Shown here one piece after another: positions 50,547 through 59,303 of a stretch of 64,000 bases of DNA. The translations under genes and the position numbers were made by a program. A model generated the notes under the pieces. It had not been told where the DNA came from. It saw nothing but the letters and a program-made list of their open reading frames with translations, and did not search any database. This DNA comes from UBA4427 sp045106235 (lineage in GTDB: Bacteria > Myxococcota_A > UBA9160 > UBA4427), in contig JBGCEJ010000008.1 in NCBI GenBank assembly GCA_045106235.1, positions 231,615-295,614 on the forward strand, read 5' to 3'. The number at the start of each line of letters is the position of its first letter. Within the stretch, counting starts at the first letter, position 1.

Positions 50547-51893
50547 GTGTCCGAAGAACGCCTTCCGCTGCATCTGAAGCTCATCTATGGCCTCGGCGAC
50601 CACTCGACGAATGTCGCGCTGGTTGCGCTGACGATGATCTTTCCGTTCTACCTGACGGACGTGGTGGGAATGCGCATCGGCCTTGCGGGCCTGGTTCCTC
50701 TGGTCGGGCGAAGCGCGGACGCGATTTCGGATGTTTGGATGGGACGGCTTTCGGATCGCACGACCTGGAAGGCGGGGCGACGTCGCCCGTTTATTCTGAT
50801 CGGCATGGTTCCCTTTGCTGCGGCCTTTACGGCGATCTGGTTTCCGGCGCATTTCGAAAGTTCCGGACTGCAGTTCGCCTACTACGCCGGCATCTATATT
50901 TTGATCAGCGTGAGCATGACCATCGTCGTCGTGCCCTATCAGGCGCTGCTCCCGGAGTTGACGGAGAACTATCATGAGCGGACTTCGCTTGCGACGTTCC
51001 GTTCGTTTTCGTCGCTTGTGGGGACGCTTCTGATTCTGCTGACGTTCCGCCCGCTCGCTATGCGGCTAGGCGGCGACGATGGCGCCTGGGCGATGACGGG
51101 GGCGGTGTTCGGGCTCTGGATCTTGATTCCTTGGCTGCCGATTTGGTGGGTGACCTATGAGCGGCGCGAAGAGCCTTCGGGCAAGCCGCTATCGACCGAG
51201 AACTATTTCCGGCTCTTGGCCTCGAACGGAAGCTTTCGGAGGCTGCTCGGACTTTTTGCGTTGGGGCGGGTCGCGATCGATCTGCCGATGGCCCTCTTTC
51301 TTCACTACTTCACGTATGTGATTGGTCGCCCCGAAGACTTCGAGATCGTGATGGGGGTCTTCCTGCTTTCGACGATGATTGCGATGCCGTTTTGGCTGCG
51401 CTTCGCGCGTGGGCGCGATAAGGCCACGGTTTATCGATACGGCTGTGTGGGTTGGGTCTTCGGGCTTGGGTGCCTCTTTATCAATCAGCCCGAGTGGCCC
51501 TTCTCGGTCACGCTCGTCGCGACGGCTTTCGCGGGGGCGGGCTACGCCGTCTGCGACATGATTCCGTGGTCGATGGTGGCGGACGTCGCGGACGAAGACG
51601 AGATCCTCTCGGGGCAGCGCCGCGAGGGACTTTACGTCGGGGTGTTTACTTTCTTGCGGAAGTTTTCGGGGGCGCTCAGTGTTGCGGTCGCTTTCGCTGT
51701 GCTCGACTGGGTGGGCTTTGAACAGGGCGTCGAGAATGATCCGCCTGTGGTCTGGGCCTTGCGTGCTCTGACCGCGCTCGTGCCGGTCGTGTTCGTCATG
51801 GTTAGTTCGATGGTCGCGCGGGGCTATACGCTCGGCGCGATTCGCCATCGCGAGATCCTGGACGAGCTCGAAGCGATGAAACGCGCGCGCTAG
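50547..51893 (+). CDS. GPH (MelB-type) cation symporter, MFS_2 family
   Basis: A 448-residue twelve-helix transporter of the glycoside-pentoside-hexuronide:cation symporter family. The N-terminal KLIYGLGDHSTNVALVAL, the loop DAISDVWMGRLSDRTTWKAGRRRPFIL (about 56-82) and the ACDMIPW-like VCDMIPWSMVADV (about 340-352) are all typical. The start is a GTG. The substrate may be a glycoside, a lipid headgroup or another small molecule. It ends on the CTAG shared with the convergent SDR gene. Confidence 0.88.
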   Translation: MSEERLPLHLKLIYGLGDHSTNVALVALTMIFPFYLTDVVGMRIGLAGLVPLVGRSADAISDVWMGRLSDRTTWKAGRRRPFILIGMVPFAAAFTAIWFPAHFESSGLQFAYYAGIYILISVSMTIVVVPYQALLPELTENYHERTSLATFRSFSSLVGTLLILLTFRPLAMRLGGDDGAWAMTGAVFGLWILIPWLPIWWVTYERREEPSGKPLSTENYFRLLASNGSFRRLLGLFALGRVAIDLPMALFLHYFTYVIGRPEDFEIVMGVFLLSTMIAMPFWLRFARGRDKATVYRYGCVGWVFGLGCLFINQPEWPFSVTLVATAFAGAGYAVCDMIPWSMVADVADEDEILSGQRREGLYVGVFTFLRKFSGALSVAVAFAVLDWVGFEQGVENDPPVVWALRALTALVPVVFVMVSSMVARGYTLGAIRHREILDELEAMKRAR

Positions 51894-52678
51894 GAAATCG
51901 AGTCCGCGGTTCCGCCGTCGATCCGGAGATTGGCGGCGTTGATGTAGCGTGCCTTGTCGCTGGCGAGGAAGGCCACGAGATGGCCGATGTCTTCGGGCGT
52001 GCCGACGATGCCAGCGGGGTTCGCCATGTCGCCGCTCGCGATCTGCTTCTCGAGGCTGGGCCAGTCTGTGGGCTCGCCGTTCTTTTCGGCGCGGCGCCGG
52101 AACATCTCTTTGATTTCGGCGGTGGCGATGATGCCGGGGCTTACGCAGTTCACGGTGACGCCGGTATTCGCGAGTTCCTTCGCGAGAGACACCGTCATGT
52201 TGACGAGCGCGGTTTTCGACGCGTAGTAATGAGGCATGCGGGAGTTCGGTCGATTGTAGCCGACGGTGCTCAGGAAGAGGACGCGCCCCCAGCCCCGTTC
52301 CTTCATGCCGGGCGTAAAGGCATGGACGAGACGGACGCCGGATAACACGTTCTTGTGATAGATGTCGATCCAGTCCTCGGTCGGACTCTCCCAGGAGCCG
52401 CCTTCCGCAACACCGTAATTGTTTACGAGGATATCGATCTCGCCCACGGCGCGGGCGACTTCGGCTGCTCCCTCGTCGGTTCGGATGTCGCCCTCGACGG
52501 CTTTTGCATCGAAGCCCTCTTCACGAATCCCGGCGGCGATCTTCTCCGCGGCTTCGAGCTCAAAGCCGTGCACCCAGACGGAAGCGCCTTCTCGGGCGAG
52601 TACGCTGGCGAGACCAGCTCCGGTTCCACGTGAGCTGCCGGTAATCAAGGTGCGCTTGCCGGCGAGTTCGAGATCCAT
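51890..52678 (-). CDS. Short-chain dehydrogenase/reductase
   Basis: A 262-residue NAD(P)-dependent SDR. The cofactor motif is TGSSRGTG (13-20), NNYG lies at 86-89, S137 is the catalytic Ser, and Y151-x3-K155 the catalytic pair. The likely role is oxidation or reduction of a secondary alcohol. It lies 12 nt downstream of the PPK2 gene on the same strand, so the two may be cotranscribed, although their functions are not linked in an obvious way. Confidence 0.9.
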   Translation of the reverse strand: MDLELAGKRTLITGSSRGTGAGLASVLAREGASVWVHGFELEAAEKIAAGIREEGFDAKAVEGDIRTDEGAAEVARAVGEIDILVNNYGVAEGGSWESPTEDWIDIYHKNVLSGVRLVHAFTPGMKERGWGRVLFLSTVGYNRPNSRMPHYYASKTALVNMTVSLAKELANTGVTVNCVSPGIIATAEIKEMFRRRAEKNGEPTDWPSLEKQIASGDMANPAGIVGTPEDIGHLVAFLASDKARYINAANLRIDGGTADSIS

Positions 52679-52690
52679 GATTTACTCCTG

Positions 52691-53584
52691 TTATTCGTCG
52701 CGCTCGAGGTTTTCTAGAATTTCGGCGTATTCCGCGGCTTTGGCCTCGGGAACAGTCGGCCAGGCCAGAGGCATCGCTTCCAGCGTATCGGCGACGATTT
52801 GACTCACCATCGCCCGCATGCGCTTCTTGGAATCCGCGGGGATCGCAAACCAGGGCGCCCAGGGCCGGGACGTCTCGGGCAGAAGCTCCGAATACGCGTC
52901 CATGTAGGCGTCCCAATGCGCGCGCTCGGAAAGGTCGCTTTCGGAGAACTTCCAGTTCTTCTCCGGGCGGCGCAAGCGGTCGATGAATCGATTTTTTTGC
53001 TCGTCTTGGGAGACGTTCAGCCAGAATTTCAGGACGACGGTTCCGTTTCGCGCGAGATGCGCTTCATGGTCGCGGATGGATTCGAAGCGATGCTCCCAGA
53101 ATTTCTTCTTGATCTCGGCGGGATCCACGTCGGGAAGGTTTTGTCCGCCGAGGTATTCGGGATGTACGCGGACGACGAGGGCTTCTTCGTAGTAGCTGCG
53201 ATTGAAGACGCCGATTCGGCCGCGCTCCGGGAGTCGGCGTGCAGAGCGCCAGAGGAAATCATGCTCGAGCTCCTCCGAAGAGGGCTGCTTGAAGCTGAAG
53301 ACCTGGAAGCCCGCCGGATTCACGCCGCTTAACACGTGGCGGATCGTGCTGTCCTTGCCCGCGGCGTCCATGGCTTGAAAGACGAGGAGAAGGGAAAAGC
53401 GATTGTCGGCGTAGAGCTTGCGCTGGAGTTCGTAAATTCGGTCGACATTCTCTCGGAGGACATCCTTGGGATTGTCGAATTCCGAGGTCTCGGTCGGCGC
53501 GTCCCCGGCTGAGAAGGCCTTTTTGGCGGCGATGGTTTGCTTCGTCTTTGGGGGAAGGAAGGCGTGGGGCTGGGAGTCGGCCAT
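52691..53584 (-). CDS. Polyphosphate kinase 2 family phosphotransferase
   Basis: A 297-residue PPK2 enzyme that moves phosphate between polyphosphate and a nucleotide. The Walker A motif reads AMDAAGKDS (71-79), one residue off the usual GMDAAGKG. The lid and Walker B parts RRLPERGRIGVFNRSYYEE (about 127-145) and VRVHPEYL are present. Single-domain members phosphorylate NDPs or NMPs with polyphosphate; the direction cannot be told here. No ppk1 or ppx gene is nearby. Confidence 0.9.
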   Translation of the reverse strand: MADSQPHAFLPPKTKQTIAAKKAFSAGDAPTETSEFDNPKDVLRENVDRIYELQRKLYADNRFSLLLVFQAMDAAGKDSTIRHVLSGVNPAGFQVFSFKQPSSEELEHDFLWRSARRLPERGRIGVFNRSYYEEALVVRVHPEYLGGQNLPDVDPAEIKKKFWEHRFESIRDHEAHLARNGTVVLKFWLNVSQDEQKNRFIDRLRRPEKNWKFSESDLSERAHWDAYMDAYSELLPETSRPWAPWFAIPADSKKRMRAMVSQIVADTLEAMPLAWPTVPEAKAAEYAEILENLERDE

Positions 53585-53921
53585 GATGGTGTGTGGGTTC
53601 CTTTGCGATCAGCAAAGCGGCATAAAGAGGGGAGGAGGAGTCTAGTTCAGGCAGGGAAGGCGCCTCGGAATTTGCTGAGTCCCGATGATAGAGGGCTCGC
53701 ACCCGCACGGGAGGCGCGCCGGATGGAGTGTGATTGCGTCAACGATTCCGGTGACTTGCGCGATTCTCAGTACTTTTATGGGTTTCGGCGCCGTTGGAAC
53801 AACTGAGTTGTAAAGGCCACATATATACCGGCCGATAACGCCTTCTGATCTTCCTTTCTCGTGACCGCATTTTGGCCGATTCTGGGCAGAGTGCGGAGCG
53901 GAATAAGCCGGAGCGTTCTGT
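53585..53921. promoter_or_regulatory. Upstream region of the PEP-CTERM gene with a 13-bp palindrome
   Basis: 337 bp without a gene, divergent between PPK2 and the PEP-CTERM gene. It contains a perfect palindrome, ACAACT-G-AGTTGT, at 53799-53811, followed 7 nt later by an AT-rich ACATATATAC (53819-53828) that could be a promoter -10 region. I see no sigma-54 (-24/-12) site of the kind found before some PEP-CTERM genes. GGAG lies 8 nt before the start codon at 53922. Confidence 0.4.
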
Positions 53922-54749
53922 ATGCGCCGCATCTCCCGTCGACAGACTTCAATTCCATCCCAAACACACCTTGGCATCGTGCTCGCGCTGTTTGCCATGC
54001 TTTTGGGGGCTGCATCGACGGCGACGGCAGGTCCATTGGCCGCCTTTGGCGATCATACCGGCGAAGATCATTCCTTCGAGAGCAGCGCGCATCGCAACGG
54101 ATCTCTTGAAAGCATCATTCTGACGAATGCGAACCTCGAGTTCTCGGATTTCCGAAACGTCAACTTCACCAACGCCATCTTCATGAATGCGTTGCTTCGG
54201 TCGACCGATCTTCGGAACGCCAACCTAACAAATGCGATCCTGACCGGCGCGAATTTGAACGATGCGAATCTTCGAAGCGCGATTCTTGTCGGCGCAGACC
54301 TGACGAGCGCGACTCTGCTGGGCGTTGAGGCCCGGGACGCGAACTTCACGAATGCGACCGTCGTCGGCGCGGACCTTGCGGATGCCAATCTGCGCAACGC
54401 ACGATTCCTGGGGGCAGACCTCTCGAATACATCCTTGTTGGATATCGAGGCTCGCAACGCAGACTTCACGGACGCTGTGGTGAACGGCGTGAATTTCGGG
54501 ACGGCCAACCTCCGGAATGCCCGCTTTACCGGGGCAAGCCTGCTTGGCGCGGACCTTTCGAATCTCTCGGATCAGACGAATACGAATTTCGATGGGGCCT
54601 TTTTCGATTCCGCGACGCAGTTCGCTCCGGGCTTTGATACTTCGGCCCTGATCTTCGTCCCCGAACCGTCTTCCGCTGTGTTGATGCTCCTGGGGCTCAT
54701 CGGCCTGGCTTCCTATCCTCAAGGTCCCCACGCCCGCGGCTCGAAGTAG
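53922..54749 (+). CDS. Pentapeptide-repeat protein with PEP-CTERM sorting signal
   Basis: A 275-residue exported protein. It has a signal peptide (hydrophobic about 18-36, ending A-T-A-G). Residues about 65-225 are a long run of A(N/D)LXX-type pentapeptide repeats, which fold into a right-handed beta-helix. Near the C-terminus comes V-P-E-P-S-S-A-V-L-M-L-L-G-L-I-G-L-A (about 246-263), a PEP-CTERM signal recognised by an exosortase. The final tail has few arginines (ASYPQGPHARGSK), weaker than usual. It is probably processed and released or attached at the cell surface with exopolysaccharide. Confidence 0.88.
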   Translation: MRRISRRQTSIPSQTHLGIVLALFAMLLGAASTATAGPLAAFGDHTGEDHSFESSAHRNGSLESIILTNANLEFSDFRNVNFTNAIFMNALLRSTDLRNANLTNAILTGANLNDANLRSAILVGADLTSATLLGVEARDANFTNATVVGADLADANLRNARFLGADLSNTSLLDIEARNADFTDAVVNGVNFGTANLRNARFTGASLLGADLSNLSDQTNTNFDGAFFDSATQFAPGFDTSALIFVPEPSSAVLMLLGLIGLASYPQGPHARGSK

Positions 54750-54783
54750 CCAGACGGCGGCCCAGAGACCAAGCAGCCCGCCC

Positions 54784-54801
54784 GGAGCGAATTTTCGCTC
54801 C
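54784..54801 (+). terminator. Perfect hairpin after the PEP-CTERM gene
   Basis: GGAGCGAA (54784-54791) and TTCGCTCC (54794-54801) form a perfect inverted repeat with a 2-nt centre, 35 nt after the stop codon. A pyrimidine-rich stretch follows, but no T-tract. It may end the transcript before the tRNA gene. Confidence 0.45.
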
Positions 54802-54879
54802 TTCGCTCCCGTTCCCGCCGCTTAGAGTTGGTGGAGAGCGCCGTCCCGAGATACGCTCCCGAAGCCCGATCAATCCCGC

Positions 54880-54967
54880 GGAGAGGTAGCCAAGCGGTCG
54901 ACGGCACCGGTCTTGAAAACCGGCAGGGTGCAAGCCCTCGTGGGTTCGAATCCCACCCTCTCCGCCA
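54880..54967 (+). tRNA. tRNA-Ser (anticodon UGA)
   Basis: Acceptor GGAGAGG (54880-54886) pairs with CCTCTCC (54957-54963), discriminator G, encoded CCA (54965-54967). The anticodon loop CTTGAAA gives TGA, flanked by ACCGG/CCGGC. The long variable arm (GGGTGCAAGCCC) is typical for serine tRNA. The T loop reads GTTCGAATC. A short T-run follows the CCA. Confidence 0.95.
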
Positions 54968-55151
54968 CATTTTTCGCCGTTTCGCGCCTTGATCTTCGGA
55001 GGGAGCGGAAGGGAAGAGCGCTTCGCGTTCGATCCGATCTCCGTCCTGGGTTTCCGTGACGAAATGCGCGGGGCGCCCATTTAGAGGGGCAGTGAGACGG
55101 GAAAGAGAAAGCGCCCGTCGTGTTCGCTGATCTCCAAGAGAGGAAAATCCC

Positions 55152-55970
55152 ATGAAAAGCCATCTGATCCGCCTCGCCACCTTGGTCGCCCTCGCCGGGT
55201 TCATCGTGAGCTGCGCGACGTCGCCGACCGGCCGCCGCCAATTCTTGCTAAACGATGAGACGCAGATGTCTGCGATGGGCGCTGCAGCGTTTCAGGAAAT
55301 TCGCCAGGGCTCGACGCGCTCGACGAATTCCGGTCAGACGGCTTATGTACGCTGCGTCGCGAGTGCGATCATTTCTGGGCTGACCGCGGAAGACATGCGG
55401 TCCGTTTCCGTCGCACAATGGGAAGTCGAACTCTTCCAGGACGAGTCAGCGAATGCTTTCGCGCTCCCCGGTGGCAAGATCGGCGTGCATACGGGGTTGC
55501 TCAACGTCGCGACGAACCAGGATCAGCTGGCGACCGTCCTCGGCCACGAAGTGGGCCATGTCCTCGCGCGGCATAGTAACGAGCGCGCTTCCCAGGAGAT
55601 GGGCGCCCAGACGATCATGCAGGCGGGCGCGGTTTTCCTCGGCGCGGGAACGCCGGCTCAGCAGCAGATGATGGGGATCCTCGGCGCCGGCGTGCAGTAC
55701 GGCATTCTGATGCCCTACGGTCGAACCCAGGAGAGCGAGTCCGATGAGATCGGTCTCCTCCTGATGGCCCGCGCGGGATTCGATCCGCGGCAGAGCATCC
55801 CGCTCTGGCAGAACATGGGTGCATCGTCCGGCGGGCAGGCCCCGCCCGAGTTCATGTCCACCCATCCGAGCCACGCCACGCGGATCGCACAGCTCCAGGG
55901 CTGGCTCTCCGATGCGATGCCCCTTTATCAGCAGGCGCAGGCGGCGGGCCGTCGCCCGAATTGTCGCTAG
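55152..55970 (+). CDS. M48-family metalloprotease lipoprotein
   Basis: A 272-residue periplasmic zinc protease, probably lipid-anchored. The signal peptide ends in the lipobox F-I-V-S-C21. H132-E-V-G-H136 is the zinc motif, and the third ligand is in the ESESDEIG stretch (about 195-202). The fold is that of BepA/LoiP-type proteases that act on misfolded outer membrane proteins. GAGAGG precedes the ATG. Its stop shares CTAG with the convergent TIGR04073 gene. Confidence 0.9.
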   Translation: MKSHLIRLATLVALAGFIVSCATSPTGRRQFLLNDETQMSAMGAAAFQEIRQGSTRSTNSGQTAYVRCVASAIISGLTAEDMRSVSVAQWEVELFQDESANAFALPGGKIGVHTGLLNVATNQDQLATVLGHEVGHVLARHSNERASQEMGAQTIMQAGAVFLGAGTPAQQQMMGILGAGVQYGILMPYGRTQESESDEIGLLLMARAGFDPRQSIPLWQNMGASSGGQAPPEFMSTHPSHATRIAQLQGWLSDAMPLYQQAQAAGRRPNCR

Positions 55971-56443
55971 CGGCTCCGGCGGTCGACGCGGCGGCGTGAT
56001 TGCTTGGGCGGTCCGCGGAAATAGTCCCAGGGAAATTCGGGTTCCAAGATCGGTTTGAAGCCTTTCGGGAACTGGAACGGGCAGGTCAGGAACTCCCACG
56101 TGCCCACCGCCTCGGCCGCGACGAAATAGCCGATCCCTTTCACGAATCCGTAGGGCAGGCCGAGGCCGTAGCCCCGCTTTTTCGATTCTTCCGTCATTTG
56201 GCCGGGAATCGAGAGCACGCCGAGCGCCATGTTCGAAACGCCGCGCCGGAACTTGCGACCGGAGTTGTAGTACTTCGCCGCAAATGCGTCCGGCGGGATG
56301 AGCATGCCGAGGGCGAGGCAGATCGTGAGCAAGCCGAGCCCAAAGCGCCGCTTCGAACGCGGTGCCGCGGATGCTGTAGGGGCTGCGCAAGCGACCGTTT
56401 CCGTCGTTGGGTCGGGTTCGCTTTCCATCATCAGAGTGTTCAT
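55967..56443 (-). CDS. TIGR04073-type exosortase-associated protein
   Basis: A 158-residue exported protein. It has an unusually late hydrophobic segment (about residues 34-54, ending A-F-A-A) after a polar N-terminus. The mature part has the pattern RKFRRGVSNMALGVLSIPGQ (about 62-81) then KGIGYFVAAEAVGTWEFLTCPFQ (about 101-123), matching the TIGR04073 family, which occurs with PEP-CTERM/exosortase systems. The molecular role is unknown. It lies 1.2 kb from a PEP-CTERM protein gene. Confidence 0.75.
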   Translation of the reverse strand: MNTLMMESEPDPTTETVACAAPTASAAPRSKRRFGLGLLTICLALGMLIPPDAFAAKYYNSGRKFRRGVSNMALGVLSIPGQMTEESKKRGYGLGLPYGFVKGIGYFVAAEAVGTWEFLTCPFQFPKGFKPILEPEFPWDYFRGPPKQSRRRVDRRSR

Positions 56444-56521
56444 TGCAGTCTCTTCCTTGAGTGTGCGTGCTCTGTATTCAGTTTTGTTAGGCGTTCGCCT
56501 GGCGGGGCTCGGGGCTCGGAG

Positions 56522-57817
56522 TTAGGGGAAGATGCCTCGGCGTCGCTTGGCTTCGCAGATCCGTTCGATGCCCCGCATCATGGCGGCGCTGCGCAGGTCG
56601 ATCTTCTCGCGCCGGGCGACCTCGGCAACTTCGCCGTACGCGTTTTTCATCAGGCGACCCAGGCGTTCATTGACTTCGTTTTCTTCCCAGAAGAACTGCT
56701 GCAGGCCCTGGACCCATTCGAAGTACGACACCGTAACACCTCCCGCGTTCGCGAGGATATCGGGCACAACGAAAATGCCGCGATCCGAGAGGATATCGTC
56801 GGCCTCGAGTGAGGTGGGGCCGTTTGCGCCCTCCACGAGCACGCGGCATCGGATCCGATCGGCATTGTCTTCTGTGATCTGATTCTGAATCGCTGCGGGA
56901 ATCAAAACGTCACAGGGCAGCATCAGAAGCTCTTCGTTCGAAACCGGTTCCGCATCGGGGAAGCCCGCGAGGGTGGGGTTCGCGTGGAGCCATTCGTCGA
57001 GGTCCTGAAAGTCGATGCCCTTTTCGGCGTAGATCCCGCCGCTCACATCCGAAATGCCGACAACGCAGGCCCCCGCTTCGTCCGCCAGGCGTGCAGCCGT
57101 CGCGCCGACATTGCCGAAGCCCTGGACGACGACGCGCGCGCCTTCGAACTCGATGCCTTGCTCGCGGCAGGCTTCGATGGCACAGGTGATGACGCCGCGG
57201 CCCGTCGCTTCTCGGCGACCCTGAGAGCCGCCGATTTCGATCGGCTTCCCCGTCACGACGCCGGGCACGGCATGGCCCTTCTGTTGCGAGTACGTATCCA
57301 TGATCCAGGCCATGACCTGCTCATCCGTTCCCAGATCGGGCGCGGGGATGTCGCGGTCGGGGCCGATCACTTCAATGATCTCGGAGGTGAAGCGACGAGT
57401 GATGCGCTGCTTTTCGTTTCGCGAGAGTGTTCGCGGATCGATTCGAAGGCCACCCTTAGCGCCACCGAAGGGCAGGTTCATGATCGAGCATTTCCAGGAC
57501 ATCCACATCGAGAGCGCGGTCGTCTCGCCAAGGTCCACGTCGATGTCGTAGCGGAGGCCGCCCTTGGTCGGGCCCATCGTGAGGAGATGCTGCACGCGAT
57601 AACCGAAGACCGTTTCCACCGTATCGTAATCATCGCGCCGGAAGGGGAAGGAGACGACATGCGCGCGCTGCGGCGTGCGGAGGCGCTGCCAGATATTCGG
57701 ATCGAGGGACATGCGCTCGGCCGTCCGGTCGAGCTGGCTAACAGCGAGGCGATACATCGGCGTATCCCATTCGAGATGGGGTTCGGACGCTTCTGTTTGG
57801 ATCTTGGGGTTGCTCAC
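56522..57817 (-). CDS. gdhA: Glu/Leu/Phe/Val dehydrogenase, glutamate type
   Basis: A 431-residue NAD(P)-dependent amino acid dehydrogenase; size and motifs fit glutamate dehydrogenase. K86 of GPTKGGLRY binds substrate and K121 of LPFGGAKGGLRIDP is catalytic. D-L-G-T-D-E is at about 163-168 and the Rossmann motif is GFGNVG (about 224-229). I use the GTG at 57817, which has GGAG 8 nt before it; the frame extends to 58051 without support. A palindromic site lies in the divergent region upstream. Leucine or another substrate cannot be excluded, so the symbol is tentative. Confidence 0.88.
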   Translation of the reverse strand: MSNPKIQTEASEPHLEWDTPMYRLAVSQLDRTAERMSLDPNIWQRLRTPQRAHVVSFPFRRDDYDTVETVFGYRVQHLLTMGPTKGGLRYDIDVDLGETTALSMWMSWKCSIMNLPFGGAKGGLRIDPRTLSRNEKQRITRRFTSEIIEVIGPDRDIPAPDLGTDEQVMAWIMDTYSQQKGHAVPGVVTGKPIEIGGSQGRREATGRGVITCAIEACREQGIEFEGARVVVQGFGNVGATAARLADEAGACVVGISDVSGGIYAEKGIDFQDLDEWLHANPTLAGFPDAEPVSNEELLMLPCDVLIPAAIQNQITEDNADRIRCRVLVEGANGPTSLEADDILSDRGIFVVPDILANAGGVTVSYFEWVQGLQQFFWEENEVNERLGRLMKNAYGEVAEVARREKIDLRSAAMMRGIERICEAKRRRGIFP

Positions 57818-58031
57818 GCTGCGTGCTCCTCGCTGGGCGATTGGACTTTTCGCCTGAGTTGCGGCGTGGATGCCGAGGTCAGACGTCACAGAATTATCGG
57901 TTGGCTGACGGGGTGGACTGAGCGCGATTGCAACCAGATATGCCGAGGCTGGGCGGTTTCGCGGGAATGGGTCGGCTTGCGGCTCGCGAAGCGGGTGACT
58001 CTTATGGCGGGCGCGGCGTTGGGCGGCGTAC

Positions 58032-58059
58032 GCATCGCATGTGCGATGCACGTGCGATG
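58032..58059. promoter_or_regulatory. Palindromic operator-like site with a third half-site
   Basis: GCATCGCA (58032-58039) and TGCGATGC (58042-58049) form a perfect 8-bp inverted repeat with a 2-nt centre. A third half-site, TGCGATG, follows at 58053-58059. It lies in the 292-nt divergent region between the dehydrogenase gene and the DUF4345-like gene, 51 nt before the latter. It looks like a regulator binding site; no regulator gene is adjacent. Confidence 0.45.
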
Positions 58060-58109
58060 TATAGGCAAGTAACTCGCTAGTATCGGGCTGAACTCGGCGA
58101 GGGATTATT

Positions 58110-58526
58110 TTGGCGCGCTACGCACTCTTATTATTCGGTCTGGCCTGGGGCGGCTTCGGTCTTCTCGGCCTCTTCGCCCCGGATGCGATTCTGGGCGCGG
58201 CAGGCATTTCGTTTGATGCATCGGCGGGTATCACCGAAGCGCGGACGATGTACGGCGGCTCGCAGCTCGGTCTCGCGCTCTTTTTCTTCTGGGCAGCCGG
58301 ACGTCCGGCCTATCATGTCCCCGGCCTCGTGGTGGGCGGTCTGTATATGGGGGGCGCCGCCTTGGCGAGGGCCTTTGGCGTCTTCGTTGTGGGCGCAACG
58401 GATTTTACGAGCGTCTCCGCGATGGTGATGGAGTTTGGCGCGACGGGGATCGCTCTGATTTCACTTTGGCAGCTTGGCGTTTTCGCAGGTGGGTCTGGTT
58501 TTGCAGGTCGAGGAGAGGGCTCATGA
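58110..58526 (+). CDS. DUF4345-type small membrane protein
   Basis: A 138-residue protein with four predicted membrane helices (about 4-22, 48-66, 70-92, 101-124). The layout, including GLFAPDAILGAAGI and a short polar loop with R-T-M-Y-G-G, fits the DUF4345 family of unknown function. The start is a TTG. It overlaps the following lipoprotein gene by ATGA, so the pair is coupled. Confidence 0.7.
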   Translation: MARYALLLFGLAWGGFGLLGLFAPDAILGAAGISFDASAGITEARTMYGGSQLGLALFFFWAAGRPAYHVPGLVVGGLYMGGAALARAFGVFVVGATDFTSVSAMVMEFGATGIALISLWQLGVFAGGSGFAGRGEGS

Positions 58527-59272
58527 GGCGGGTCCCGAGTTCGTCTCTTCGGGTCTTGGTGTTAGGTTTCGCTCTCGTCTGGCTTGCTTCCGGATGCGCT
58601 TCAACGCGACCTTCGGGACCGCAGTTTCTCGACTATTGCGGCGATATCGCCTGTAACGCGGAAACCTACGCGCGCTGGTCGGCAGCGCTTCAGAGCGAGG
58701 TTTCGATCCCCACGCGCTTCTACGACGGCGCGAGTGCAATCACGGTCGGAGGTTGGCTGCCGCCGGTCGCCATGGGCGCGGTCGATTCTCCCGGGCCGAC
58801 GGGATTTTTCGCACGCCGCTCGCTCTCGTCGGAAACCCTGGCGTTTCTGCGCGGCACGAACGTCGCTATTTTCTTCAACGTCCGCCCCGTCTTCATGAGC
58901 CTGCTGGCCGGCGTCGAGCCCGAAGGCTTCGAGGGGCGTCGCGGACTCCAGCTCGATTGCCTGATTCTCGCGCGAGAGCAGAACGTCGTGGAAGGAGCGC
59001 TCGAATCCCTGGGCGAAGATCGCACGCGCGTGGCCGAGGAAGTCTCAGGCCTGCTCAGCCGACGGCTTTTCGCGGGGGCTTTACCGAAGCGGATGCGGGT
59101 TGCGCTTCGGGAGGAATTCGAGGGCGTGATCGACTTCAATGAGAAGTGTCAGCGCCGACGGTTCGGGCTTTCGATGCTGCGTGCTATGCGGGTGGAGGAT
59201 GGCTCTTGGCCTGAGGCGGGGGGCGAGGGGCGTGAGCTCGAGGCGTGTAGTTGTGAGGTTCGTGCGCGGTGA
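58523..59272 (+). CDS. Lipoprotein of unknown function
   Basis: A 249-residue exported lipoprotein: the signal peptide ends in L-A-S-G-C23. The mature part has six or more cysteines (for example in D-Y-C-G-D-I-A-C, and E-A-C-S-C at the C-terminus), which suggests disulfides. I do not recognise a domain. It starts inside the stop codon of the DUF4345-like gene (ATGA) with AGGAGAGGG before it. The frame is also open upstream of the ATG, but that part overlaps the preceding gene. Confidence 0.7.
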   Translation: MRRVPSSSLRVLVLGFALVWLASGCASTRPSGPQFLDYCGDIACNAETYARWSAALQSEVSIPTRFYDGASAITVGGWLPPVAMGAVDSPGPTGFFARRSLSSETLAFLRGTNVAIFFNVRPVFMSLLAGVEPEGFEGRRGLQLDCLILAREQNVVEGALESLGEDRTRVAEEVSGLLSRRLFAGALPKRMRVALREEFEGVIDFNEKCQRRRFGLSMLRAMRVEDGSWPEAGGEGRELEACSCEVRAR

Positions 59273-59303
59273 CGATTGAAGGCTCAGTACTCGCTCGGGA
59301 CGA

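Noticed and set aside
54697..55241. Three overlapping minus-strand frames across the tRNA-Ser gene, with the pattern G-I-R-T-H-E-G or V-G-F-E-P-T-R
   Set aside because: These are the well-known spurious proteins translated antisense to serine tRNA genes. The tRNA explains the sequence fully.
865..58565. Recurrent GCCTAAC/GTTAGGC heptamer, about twenty places in and between genes
   Set aside because: A rough composition estimate gives a similar expected number for the core hexamer on both strands, so no enrichment can be claimed without a real count.
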